Position numbers and translations under genes: made by a program
In this document: positions 1 through 6,860 of the stretch, piece by piece
Layout of the letters: each line of letters begins with the position of its first letter
How positions within the stretch are numbered: the first letter of the stretch is position 1
Notes under the pieces: model-generated
Told to the model about the DNA's origin: nothing
Seen by the model: only the letters and a program-made list of their open reading frames with translations
The model's database searches: none
Source of the DNA: JACCZH01 sp963729445
Lineage (GTDB): Bacteria; Chloroflexota; Chloroflexia; Thermomicrobiales; CFX8
DNA length: 64,000 nt
Direction of reading: 5' to 3'
Assembly (NCBI GenBank): GCA_963729445.1
Contig: CAVSNU010000003.1
Span: 1,240,001 to 1,304,000 of the forward strand

Positions 1-495
1 TTCCTGAGCCGTCATGCAACCAACCCCAGGTTGAACCCGACGTTTCTCCTGGCGGCAGGGCTGATTACCACCATGCTGTTGATCGATGATTTCTTCATGC
101 TCCATGACTTCAATGATTCTTCTACGGTCGTGCCGTTCGAGATGGGCTATGTCTTATTCACGTCGTATGCCGTCGCGTTCATCTGGTTCCTCACGCAATT
201 TCGGGCAACAATCCTGCGCACGGAATACCTCTTGCTCGCGCTGGCGCTTGCCGGTATAGCTGTATCGCTCTTCGTTGATTCGACGGCGGAAGTCCTGCCT
301 TGGCGAGCAATGTACCTGTTCGAAGACGGCTCGAAGCTCGCAGGAATCGTCAGTTGGGCAGCGTATCTCATGAAGACCAGTGCCCTGCAACTACGTGCAC
401 AGCCCGAGGTGGCGAGGGTTGTGGAAACCAGGAAGCCGCAGACATCTCGGCGATCTGCCATGGGTGTGGCCGCCAGCTCGACCGAAGGACGATAA
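1..495 (+). CDS. Integral membrane protein, 5' end outside window
   Basis: The frame is open from the first base, so the gene probably begins upstream; a TTG at 31 is the first possible internal start but has no clear ribosome binding site. The visible 164 residues hold about four hydrophobic segments. Acidic motifs lie between them, LIDDFFMLHD early and LFEDGSKLAGI late, followed by a basic, Ser/Arg-rich cytoplasmic-looking tail. I do not recognise a named family. The conserved-looking Asp/His residues inside the membrane region suggest a real polytopic protein rather than chance coding, but no function can be assigned. Confidence 0.6.
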   Translation, partial: FLSRHATNPRLNPTFLLAAGLITTMLLIDDFFMLHDFNDSSTVVPFEMGYVLFTSYAVAFIWFLTQFRATILRTEYLLLALALAGIAVSLFVDSTAEVLPWRAMYLFEDGSKLAGIVSWAAYLMKTSALQLRAQPEVARVVETRKPQTSRRSAMGVAASSTEGR

Positions 496-550
496 TCACG
501 ACCGTTCGAAAGTGGGTGGCACGAGGATCCTTCGCCCCCGCACCGCGCAA

Positions 551-814
551 CTCAGTACTGCACCACAGGGGAGTTGTCACGCTCCGGGGTTGCGCCTGTC
601 GGGCGGAGGTGACAGCATCCGGCGCTGATGAGTCATCCTGAGCGGAAGCGAAGGATCTCGTGCCTGATTGCCGAGGCGGTTGACTCAGAAATCCTTCCTT
701 GCGTCAGGATGACGATCAAACGCAGGACTCGACCACCGGGGAGTTGGCACGTTCCGGGCTTCCGGCGGTCGGTACGGGGTGACTTCATCATCGTGGTCGA
801 GTACTCAGGATGAC
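551..814. repeat. Composite dispersed repeat (family B core 632-713)
   Basis: The gap between the first gene and the epimerase is filled by repeat DNA. The core (632-713) is an imperfect inverted repeat whose left arm begins GTCATCCTGAGCGGAAGCGA and whose right arm ends GCGTCAGGATGAC. It is flanked by a unit containing GGGGAGTTGTCACGCTCCGG that also flanks the copies near 25.2 kb and 52.7 kb. No coding sequence is credible here. Confidence 0.8.
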
Positions 815-874
815 AAGCGATCCGACAACCGCCGCATGCACTGAGTCATCTACACGACTTGCCGCAGCATTCTG

Positions 875-1804
875 TCAAATAACCGTGCGCAGATACTCGA
901 TCGTCCGAGCCAGGCCGTCCCGTACCGGGACGACGGGTTCCCAGCCAAGCACGTCCTTCGCCAGGCTGATATCCGGCCGGCGTAAGCGGGGGTCATCCTC
1001 CGGCAGTGGCATATAGGCGATCTCCGACGGACTGTCCGTGAGATCCTGTACCAGTCGCGCGAGCTCCAGCATCGTGTATTCCTCGGGGTTGCCCAGGTTC
1101 ACCGGCTTGCCGTAGCCGGAGGCCATCAGGCACACCAACCCCTCAACGAGGTCGTCGACGTATTGAAAGCTGCGCGTCTGGGTGCCATCACCGTAGACGC
1201 TGATCGGCTCGTTGCGCAGCGCCTGGGTGATGAAGTTCGTGACGACCCGGCCGTCGCCGGGGTCCATGCGCGGCCCGTAGGTATTGAAGATGCGGGCGAT
1301 ACTCACCGGCACGCCACGATCGCGCTGGTAGGCCATCGCCAGCGCCTCGCCATAGCGCTTGGCCTCGTCATACATCGAGCGCGGCCCGATCGTGCTGACA
1401 TTGCCGCGGTACGCCTCGCGCTGCGGATGCTCCAGTGGATCGCCATAGACTTCGGAGGTACTGGCATAGAGGAAGCGCGCGTTGTTCTGGACGGCCAGCT
1501 CCAGGAGCCGGTAGGTGCCTTCGCTGTTGACGCGCAGCGTTTCGACGGCAAACTTCTGGTAGACCGGGGGGCTGGCCGGGCTGGCAAGGTGGTAGATCTC
1601 ATCCAGGGCTGGGAGATCCGGCAGCGGCTCAACGATATCGTGTTGCAGGAAGGTGAAACCAGGGCACGCGCATAGATGCTCGACGTTCGCCACGCTGCCC
1701 GTCACCAGGTTGTCAACGCAAACCACCGCGTGGCCCGCTGCGAGCAACCGCTCGCAGAGGTGCGAGCCGACAAACCCGGCTCCGCCGGCAACCAGAATCG
1801 TCAC
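875..1804 (-). CDS. NAD-dependent epimerase, UDP-glucuronate decarboxylase (UXS)-like
   Basis: An extended short-chain dehydrogenase of about 309 residues acting on a nucleotide sugar, probably UDP-glucuronate to UDP-xylose, in the cytoplasm. The NAD-binding glycine motif GGAGFVGSHL is at the N-terminus. The family motif HLASPASP, the catalytic STSEVYGDP Ser/Thr and the YDEAKR Tyr/Lys pair follow in order, and the segment RSFQYVDDLV is typical of UXS enzymes. I chose GTG at 1804 because it starts directly before the Rossmann strand and has GAGGG upstream; an in-frame GTG at 1930 would add 42 residues without homology. It lies just downstream of the terminase-like gene on the same strand. Exact substrate is inferred. 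Confidence 0.88.
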   Translation of the reverse strand: MTILVAGGAGFVGSHLCERLLAAGHAVVCVDNLVTGSVANVEHLCACPGFTFLQHDIVEPLPDLPALDEIYHLASPASPPVYQKFAVETLRVNSEGTYRLLELAVQNNARFLYASTSEVYGDPLEHPQREAYRGNVSTIGPRSMYDEAKRYGEALAMAYQRDRGVPVSIARIFNTYGPRMDPGDGRVVTNFITQALRNEPISVYGDGTQTRSFQYVDDLVEGLVCLMASGYGKPVNLGNPEEYTMLELARLVQDLTDSPSEIAYMPLPEDDPRLRRPDISLAKDVLGWEPVVPVRDGLARTIEYLRTVI

Positions 1805-1931
1805 TCGCGACCCGCTTTCCCTCGTCACATACCCGCCACTGACCGTTGATCCCGGTAGGCGAGGGGCTCGTCCCCCACCTATCGACGTTGGACCGTTGCC
1901 GATCCCAACACGCATAAGAATATCAGCCACA

Positions 1932-3401
1932 TCACCGACCTCGCGCAGAACGCGGCCTCCAGTCGTTACGGTGCAGCACCGCGACCATCCCGGCCGCCAT
2001 CAGGAGGTCGTCATGCAGCCGCTCATCGTCGACTCCCCAGCGAAGCAACCGCCCCGGACCAGGCAGGACAACGTAGCGACAAGCCTCCATCTGCCGCAGA
2101 AAGAGCTGACCCAGCCGCGCCTGCTCCCGGTCGGCGCCCTGCGCCGGGTCAAACGCCTGAAAGCGTCCCGAGTCGATCAAGCCCAGAAACTCCCAGGCCA
2201 GCTGACTCTTGCTGGCAGACGAAAAGATGAACGGCGTGACGATGCGTTCCCCCAGCGATTGCCGTAAGAACGCCGCCAGACCGGTCCCGACACCGGTCGC
2301 GTCGATGACGACCTGACGCGCGTTCCAAACCCTGGTCGCCAGGTGGACGATCCGTTCGTGCAAGGTCGTGTGCCGCGTGCCGGTCCAGAGATACCAGGCG
2401 ACGACCTCGAAGCGCGGCTGCTCGCCCGGCACGATCCGGATAACCGAAACGGCGGTGGAGTCCTTGCGGGGCTGAGTCTGACGCAGCGCCGCGCCCTCCA
2501 GTCCCTCTTCCTCCTCGCCGGCCACATCGATGGTCAGCGCGTAGACGGCGTTCGAGCCGTCCGGCCCTTCCAACGGCGGAAACGCCCCGCGCACCAGCGC
2601 CCTGCGCTCGGCCGGGAAGAGCCCTCCGGCGCCGTCCAGCTCCTCCAGTTCGTACTCGGTCTTGATAAAGGGGTGCTGCTCGCCGAGTAGCCCGATCTGC
2701 CGCCGGACATAGTCCCCGTACACCGGCAGCTCGGCCGCAACCTCGCGCCACGGGACGCGAAACACACGTTGCACGCCGTCGGATCGCTCAAGCTCACCCA
2801 GCAGGCGCATCTGCCGCGCCAGCAAGGTCGAGCCCGACCAGACCGTCCCCAGAAAGACCGTGGTGGCGTTGCTGGACGCCGCCATCGGCGCGAAGACCGC
2901 GTCCCAGACGTCCGGTTCGATGTCCTGCGCCTCGTTAGCGACCAGTAACAGGTCGGCCGTGTTCCCACGGCTATTGGCACCCCTGGACGCCGACAGGAAG
3001 CGCACGCTCGCCCGGCCGACATCGACGATCGTGCCCTCGCGCACCCGCGTCTGGTTCCAGGTGAGCGGCGTCTGCAGCCGCTCCACGAGCCGGTCACGGG
3101 CGATAATGCCCTGTGGCCGCAAGGCGGGCAGGCCAACAACCACGTTGCCGCCCTGCCGCCGGTAGCGGCTCAGCAGGAACGCGCAGAGCTGGGCCAGCAT
3201 CTCGTCCTTGCCGGACTGCCGGCTGAACACGACCGCCAGCTCGCGCCCCAGTCCGTTACTCACACTCCCGGCAATCGCCCGTGCCGCCGGCAGCTGATAC
3301 CGCCGCAAGGCGCGGCCCGGCAACACCGCCCGGCTGAACGCCTCGATATCACTGTGCGCGAGCATCAACCCGCGTTGCAGCTCCGTCTGTGCGTGCGTCA
3401 C
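1932..3401 (-). CDS. Phage large terminase (TerL)-like ATPase/nuclease
   Basis: A 489-residue protein with the two-domain layout of large terminase subunits, the motors that package DNA into phage heads. The Walker A-like SRQSGKDE is at residues 60-67. The Walker B is LLLVANEAQD (residues 151-160), with Asn where DE is usual but the catalytic Glu kept. The coupling motif FLGT follows. The C-terminal nuclease domain shows TIDVAGEE, VVIDATGVGTG and a late HDDLLMAAGMV carrying the expected acidic residues. It is last in a cassette whose genes overlap by four bases. No portal, capsid or tail genes are present in the window, so it is either a phage remnant or a domesticated module. Confidence 0.85.
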   Translation of the reverse strand: MTHAQTELQRGLMLAHSDIEAFSRAVLPGRALRRYQLPAARAIAGSVSNGLGRELAVVFSRQSGKDEMLAQLCAFLLSRYRRQGGNVVVGLPALRPQGIIARDRLVERLQTPLTWNQTRVREGTIVDVGRASVRFLSASRGANSRGNTADLLLVANEAQDIEPDVWDAVFAPMAASSNATTVFLGTVWSGSTLLARQMRLLGELERSDGVQRVFRVPWREVAAELPVYGDYVRRQIGLLGEQHPFIKTEYELEELDGAGGLFPAERRALVRGAFPPLEGPDGSNAVYALTIDVAGEEEEGLEGAALRQTQPRKDSTAVSVIRIVPGEQPRFEVVAWYLWTGTRHTTLHERIVHLATRVWNARQVVIDATGVGTGLAAFLRQSLGERIVTPFIFSSASKSQLAWEFLGLIDSGRFQAFDPAQGADREQARLGQLFLRQMEACRYVVLPGPGRLLRWGVDDERLHDDLLMAAGMVAVLHRNDWRPRSARGR

Positions 3402-3637
3402 GACCAGCCACCGGACAGGATCCGGCCCAGAACATCGACGACGATAGCCGAGACCACAACGTAGAAGAGCGTGTCCATCCTCCGGCGCAGGTAGGCGATC
3501 TCTTGCGCCAGGTCGCTGACCATCTGCCGCGTAACAGCCTCATACGCCGAGGAGGGTGCCAGATCGACGCCCTCCTTCCGCTCCTGTCCGCGCTGCCGGA
3601 TCAGGGACGCTAATGTATCGGCCGGACGCTCCATCAT
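3398..3637 (-). CDS. Small single-span membrane protein of terminase cassette
   Basis: A 79-residue protein with a charged N-terminal half, a short helix-forming stretch (MVSDLAQEIAYLRRRMDTL) and one C-terminal membrane segment, FYVVVSAIVVDVLGRIL. It overlaps the terminase-like gene by four bases and is itself overlapped by the upstream zinc-finger gene, so all three should be translationally coupled. No family is recognised. A holin is conceivable from size and context, but a single transmembrane helix preceded by a coiled coil is not diagnostic. Confidence 0.7.
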   Translation of the reverse strand: MMERPADTLASLIRQRGQERKEGVDLAPSSAYEAVTRQMVSDLAQEIAYLRRRMDTLFYVVVSAIVVDVLGRILSGGWS

Positions 3638-4092
3638 TGTCCGCCTCCAAGCCCCATCTCGATCAGAATCGTCGTCAGCGACTCGGTCAGGTCATCGGCC
3701 AGACGGCCGGAGATCGCCCGCTGGGCCTGCACGGCATAGACGGTTGCGTTCGCCAGCCGCGCCACGGTCTGGGCCGTGTCGCGCGGGTCGCCGTCCAGCG
3801 CGTCTACGGCCATCACGCGGCGCAAAATCAGGCGCAGCGAGCCGATTTCCTCCTGCAATGACAGATCGCCGCCACCTTTCTCGATCAAATGGCGGATCGT
3901 GCGCTCGACCAGTTCGTCGTGTCGCCCATTACGGGCCAGATCGGCGAAGATATCCGACCTGCGTTGCCGTCCGTCGTGCTCGGTTTCGGCCACCTCAGTG
4001 CCCGGATCGTCCCTGCGGTGCGCGCCACAGAACCTGCGCCCGCGCATCGCCCAGGCCCGGCACCCCGGACGGGCGCAGCGTTGCGATTTCAT
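3634..4092 (-). CDS. Zinc-finger-like protein, first gene of terminase cassette
   Basis: A 152-residue protein. The N-terminus has a compact metal-binding pattern, CARPGCRAWAMRGRRFCGAH (Cys, Cys, Cys, His). The rest is mostly helical and charged, with DLARNGRHDELVERTIRHL and a central LRLILRRVMAVDALDGDP stretch. The ATG at 4092 is preceded by GTGAGAG. Its stop overlaps the next gene start (ATGA). By position it could be the DNA-recognition (small terminase-like) partner of the TerL-like protein, but that role is inferred only from operon order; sequence does not prove it. The N-terminal finger resembles those of Chloroflexota phage-remnant proteins in style only. Confidence 0.72.
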   Translation of the reverse strand: MKSQRCARPGCRAWAMRGRRFCGAHRRDDPGTEVAETEHDGRQRRSDIFADLARNGRHDELVERTIRHLIEKGGGDLSLQEEIGSLRLILRRVMAVDALDGDPRDTAQTVARLANATVYAVQAQRAISGRLADDLTESLTTILIEMGLGGGQ

Positions 4093-4289
4093 CTCTCACT
4101 ACCTGTCTCATTATGTAGATAACGGGCGTAAAATTAGTGACATAGTCGTACCGGGACGAGCACCTGGTCGCCGCCCGTACGTGCCAGGCACCGATGGGGT
4201 TGACCGTGTCAGCGGTGATACGGTAGAAAGAGAAGCATCAGCCTCTTGAACGGTCGGGGTGGCCGTCAACGAAGCAGTAAGGAGTTTTC

Positions 4290-4529
4290 ATGGCCGACAA
4301 GCGGAAAGTCGTCATCGAGTACTGCACGTCCTGAGGGTACCTTGCAAAAGCCGCCAGTTTGGCGGAGAAGATCCTCCACGATCACCACGATACCGTTGGG
4401 GAAGTCTGTCTTACCCCCTCTAGCGGAGGCGTCCACGAAGTCATCGTCGATGGTGAAGTTATTCATTCCAAGAAAGAAACCGGCAAACACCCAGACCCGG
4501 ATGAGGTGCTGCGCAAGATCGCGAGTTAG
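4290..4529 (+). CDS. SelW/Rdx-family selenoprotein with in-frame UGA (Sec15)
   Basis: A 79-residue thioredoxin-like redox protein in which codon 15 is TGA (4332-4334). Start ATG 4290 has AAGGAG five bases upstream and the frame ends in TAG at 4527-4529. The N-terminus reads VVIEYCTS-U-GY, the CxxU redox motif of the Rdx family (SelW, SelT, SelH), directly after the first beta strand. The second half, SSGGVHEVIVDGEVIHSKK then TGKHPDPDEVLRKI, is the family signature. Coding similarity continues past the UGA, so the UGA is read through or replaces Cys. A SECIS-like hairpin follows. Missing from conventional gene calling because of the stop. Alternative: a recent nonsense mutation of a Cys homologue. 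No sel genes occur in the window. Confidence 0.87.
4351..4365 (+). promoter_or_regulatory. Bacterial SECIS-like hairpin for the UGA at 4332
   Basis: A six-base-pair perfect stem, CCGCCA (4351-4356) with TGGCGG (4360-4365), carries a three-base loop GTT. The loop begins with G and lies 22 bases after the UGA, within the usual 16-37 base window for bacterial SECIS elements read by SelB. The hairpin is inside the coding region, as expected in bacteria. Confidence 0.7.
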
Positions 4530-4743
4530 GCCGCGGGGCAGTCGAAGTTCTTCCCCTGTCCCGCGCGCAAGGGTATGCGTTTGCGGGCAGGTATTCGAGC
4601 GGTTTCGGGTGGAAGAACGCTCGCCCTCACGTCATCCCGACGTGCGGCCTGACGATGCCCGGAACAGGCTCCGGCCAGCTCATTCCTCATCCTGAGCGGC
4701 TTTCGTCACCCTGCACGCTTTGACAGGCATCCTGCGCGCATTC

Positions 4744-4822
4744 GTCATCCTGAGGAAACGAAGGATCTCTTGCTTGACTCCTGAGGCGTTGGACCAGAGA
4801 TCCTTCCTTACGTCAGGATGAC
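4744..4822. repeat. Dispersed inverted repeat, family B
   Basis: An imperfect inverted repeat: left arm GTCATCCTGAGGAAACGAAG, right arm ending ACGTCAGGATGAC, with GGATCTCTTGC and CAGAGATCC inside. It occupies the middle of the 446-base gap between the selenoprotein and the NUDIX gene. The preceding 4530-4743 stretch has only degraded fragments of the same repeat (CATCCTGAGCGG near 4690) and no gene. Confidence 0.8.
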
Positions 4823-4975
4823 TATCAAGGCGTTAAGGGTGACGATCAAGGCGCCCATGAGGGGCGCTCATGTAGAACCAGAGATCCCGCGCACCCCAGG
4901 ACGACGCGAGCGCAAGCAGGCATCACATCGACAGAATGCCCCGACAGTGGGAAGATTGTCGAGAGAGGAGATACG

Positions 4976-5686
4976 GTGATCCACGTCGATACAACTGCCA
5001 ACGACCACACCGCGTCGTCCGATCTTGTTCCACCGGGCATGGCGAGCGGCGCAAGCCTGCTCGTTGCCGAAGCCGGCCGTTTTCTGCTCGCCGCCAGGCC
5101 GCCTATCTTCGTTGACCAACGTGCGCTGGTGGCCCTCACCGGCATCGGTGGTTGGCTTGAACCGGGTGAAACCTTTGCCGCCGCCGTCGAGCGCGAGGCA
5201 CTTGAAGAAGCCGGCAGCAGCGTCCGCTTGCTCGATCTGCACCAGACACTGGTTGTCCGGTCTCCAGACCGGCTCGAATCGGTCTGCCTGCTCGGCGAGA
5301 TCGGGCCGGCTGTGCTCGTCTTTCGCCGGCTTGGCACGCCAGTGTTTGAGCCATGGTCAAACGAATACGAATCCATCGTTGCCGTTGCCGTGTATGCCGG
5401 TCTCTTAACGTCGCGGCCAAACGTCGTTGCCCCGGACGAACACCCATTCTTTCTCTGGCTCTATCCCGAGCAGATGATCGCCCTCGCGGACTCCGATGAA
5501 CCGCTCGCGTATCTGGTGGCCGACGGGGCCGAGATTATCGGCCCACTTGATCCCCAGATCAATCCTTCCCGCACGCTGGTCCGCCTTACCGACAGCATTC
5601 AGTCGCTCGTCAATGCCTTGGGACCGAGCGCATATTCGTTTCTTGGCGAAATTGCTCGCCTTACCCAACCTGCGAGGGCTGAATGA
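4976..5686 (+). CDS. NUDIX hydrolase
   Basis: A 236-residue protein containing a complete Nudix box, GGWLEPGETFAAAVEREA followed by LEEAG, which fits G-x5-E-x7-R-E-x2-E-E-x-G and supplies the Mg2+-binding glutamates for hydrolysing a nucleoside-diphosphate-linked substrate. The fold begins near residue 25 and there is an extra C-terminal domain of roughly 90 residues rich in acidic and aromatic residues. GTG 4976 was chosen because GAGAGGAG sits immediately upstream. It heads an operon: the next gene overlaps its stop by four bases. The specific substrate cannot be read from sequence. Confidence 0.88.
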   Translation: MIHVDTTANDHTASSDLVPPGMASGASLLVAEAGRFLLAARPPIFVDQRALVALTGIGGWLEPGETFAAAVEREALEEAGSSVRLLDLHQTLVVRSPDRLESVCLLGEIGPAVLVFRRLGTPVFEPWSNEYESIVAVAVYAGLLTSRPNVVAPDEHPFFLWLYPEQMIALADSDEPLAYLVADGAEIIGPLDPQINPSRTLVRLTDSIQSLVNALGPSAYSFLGEIARLTQPARAE

Positions 5687-5973
5687 CCGACGACGGACGC
5701 GACCTCGATCTCACCGGCATCGCCGAACGCCTGCGCGCCCTGAACCCGGGCATCACGAACATCATGGTCGAGCCCCCACAGACCGCCAACGCGCTGGTGC
5801 GCGTCGTTGTCGAGACGACCCGTGCGGAGCTGAACAAGATCGGCGGCCGGCTCAAGCTTCAGGATCGCGAGCTGGAGGGCGGGCAGCTTGAGACGACCAT
5901 CAAATTTCTCGATCAAAAGCCCGGCGAGCGTATGCAAGTACAGATGCGCCGGCGTAAGCCTCCTGAAGCATGA
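5683..5973 (+). CDS. Hypothetical protein, NUDIX operon
   Basis: A 96-residue cytoplasmic protein without signal peptide or membrane segment. It alternates hydrophobic strands (NALVRVVVETT) with charged helix (AELNKIGGRLKLQDRELE) and ends in a basic tail, MQVQMRRRKPPEA. Start ATG overlaps the stop of the NUDIX gene (ATGA) and its own stop overlaps the next start in the same way, indicating translational coupling. No family recognised. Confidence 0.75.
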   Translation: MTDDGRDLDLTGIAERLRALNPGITNIMVEPPQTANALVRVVVETTRAELNKIGGRLKLQDRELEGGQLETTIKFLDQKPGERMQVQMRRRKPPEA

Positions 5974-6446
5974 CCATCTACGCGTTCGAGGCGCAGGAGT
6001 CCTGGCTGCCGACGGTCGTCGGGAGCATCTGTCGCGCGGTCGAAATCGACGACGAGACCCTGCATCTGCATTTCGGGACCACCCAACCCGACGAAGACGG
6101 CGTGCTCACCGCGGAGCGCAGCATCTCAATGCACGGCGTCTGGCGTGTAGAGAAAGAGGGTGACGTCGTCGCCGGGTCCGGAGACCTCGACGTCGCCGAT
6201 ATCGTGTCCCGGCTCGCCGTTCTGAGCGGCGCGGGGCTGGAGCGCTACGAGATAAGCCGGCCCGGCTTCGACCTGGACCTCTACTTCACCGGTCAGCTCA
6301 TCGTGCGCGCGTTCCCGTGCGATTCCCGCGAGTACGCTGAGGACGATGATATCGACGCCGAAGCCGACCTCACCGTCTCCTGGTGGGTCGACGGCGACGG
6401 TATTCCAGACGATTGGGAAGAGCACTATGCCCCGGCAGGCAGTTGA
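5970..6446 (+). CDS. Hypothetical acidic protein, paralogue of next gene
   Basis: A 158-residue, strongly acidic soluble protein. Its C-terminal part has ISRPGFDLDLYFTGQLIVRA followed by a Ser/Tyr/Asp-rich segment and a Trp-containing strand (LTVSWWVDGDG). The next gene product has the same arrangement (IRRPGFDLTLRFTNGYRLRV, then a YxDD-type segment and SIPWYVGG), so the two are diverged duplicates. Start overlaps the upstream gene by four bases. No known family; the pairing suggests a homodimer-like fold split over two genes or simple duplication. Confidence 0.75.
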   Translation: MTIYAFEAQESWLPTVVGSICRAVEIDDETLHLHFGTTQPDEDGVLTAERSISMHGVWRVEKEGDVVAGSGDLDVADIVSRLAVLSGAGLERYEISRPGFDLDLYFTGQLIVRAFPCDSREYAEDDDIDAEADLTVSWWVDGDGIPDDWEEHYAPAGS

Positions 6447-6855
6447 AGCCCAGACGCGCCTCGTTGAGCGCCTGGTTGGCCAAACTTGCTCGCAGGTCGC
6501 GATTGGTGGCGATGACGAGCTGGTGATCGATTTCGGGGAACTGGAGCAGACCGGGCCCGGCGAGTTCGACGGCGCAGCCTGGCTCATCGTCGAGTGCCCG
6601 TGGCGTTTGGAGAGCGAGAACGAGGTGCTCTGCGGCTGGGAAAACGACGAAGACGAGATTCTAGAGAGGACCAGCGTCCTGATCGGTCAACAGGTCGAGG
6701 AACCAGCCATCCGCCGCCCCGGGTTTGACCTCACCCTGCGCTTCACCAACGGCTATCGCCTCAGAGTCTTCCCCGACTCCGTCAGCTACTACACCGACGA
6801 CACCGCGTCGATCTCTATCCCGTGGTACGTCGGCGGCAAGGCAATCACCGGATAA
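6427..6855 (+). CDS. Hypothetical acidic protein, paralogue of previous gene
   Basis: A 142-residue acidic protein read from ATG 6427, which overlaps the end of its paralogue by 20 bases. An in-frame upstream start at 6346 would lie deep inside the neighbour and adds a low-complexity sequence, so it was not used. The motif RRPGFDLTLRFTNGYRLRVF and the closing SIPWYVGGKAITG match the previous protein. It ends five bases before the convergent hemL, leaving almost no intergenic DNA. Confidence 0.75.
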   Translation: MPRQAVEAQTRLVERLVGQTCSQVAIGGDDELVIDFGELEQTGPGEFDGAAWLIVECPWRLESENEVLCGWENDEDEILERTSVLIGQQVEEPAIRRPGFDLTLRFTNGYRLRVFPDSVSYYTDDTASISIPWYVGGKAITG

Positions 6856-6860
6856 ATGGC

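Noticed and set aside
1163..1675. 170-codon plus-strand frame over the epimerase
   Set aside because: Antisense to a complete epimerase with catalytic motifs.
1802..1930. Longer epimerase start at GTG 1930
   Set aside because: The added 42 residues are Gly/Arg-rich without homology, and GTG 1804 has a ribosome site directly before the Rossmann strand.
4266..4490. 74-codon minus-strand frame over the selenoprotein
   Set aside because: Exact antisense of the SelW-like coding region; its apparent regularity reflects the real gene on the other strand.
4246..4695. 149-codon plus-strand frame covering the selenoprotein gene in another frame
   Set aside because: Ser/Arg-rich chance frame, no ribosome site; the UGA-containing frame has the ribosome site and family similarity.
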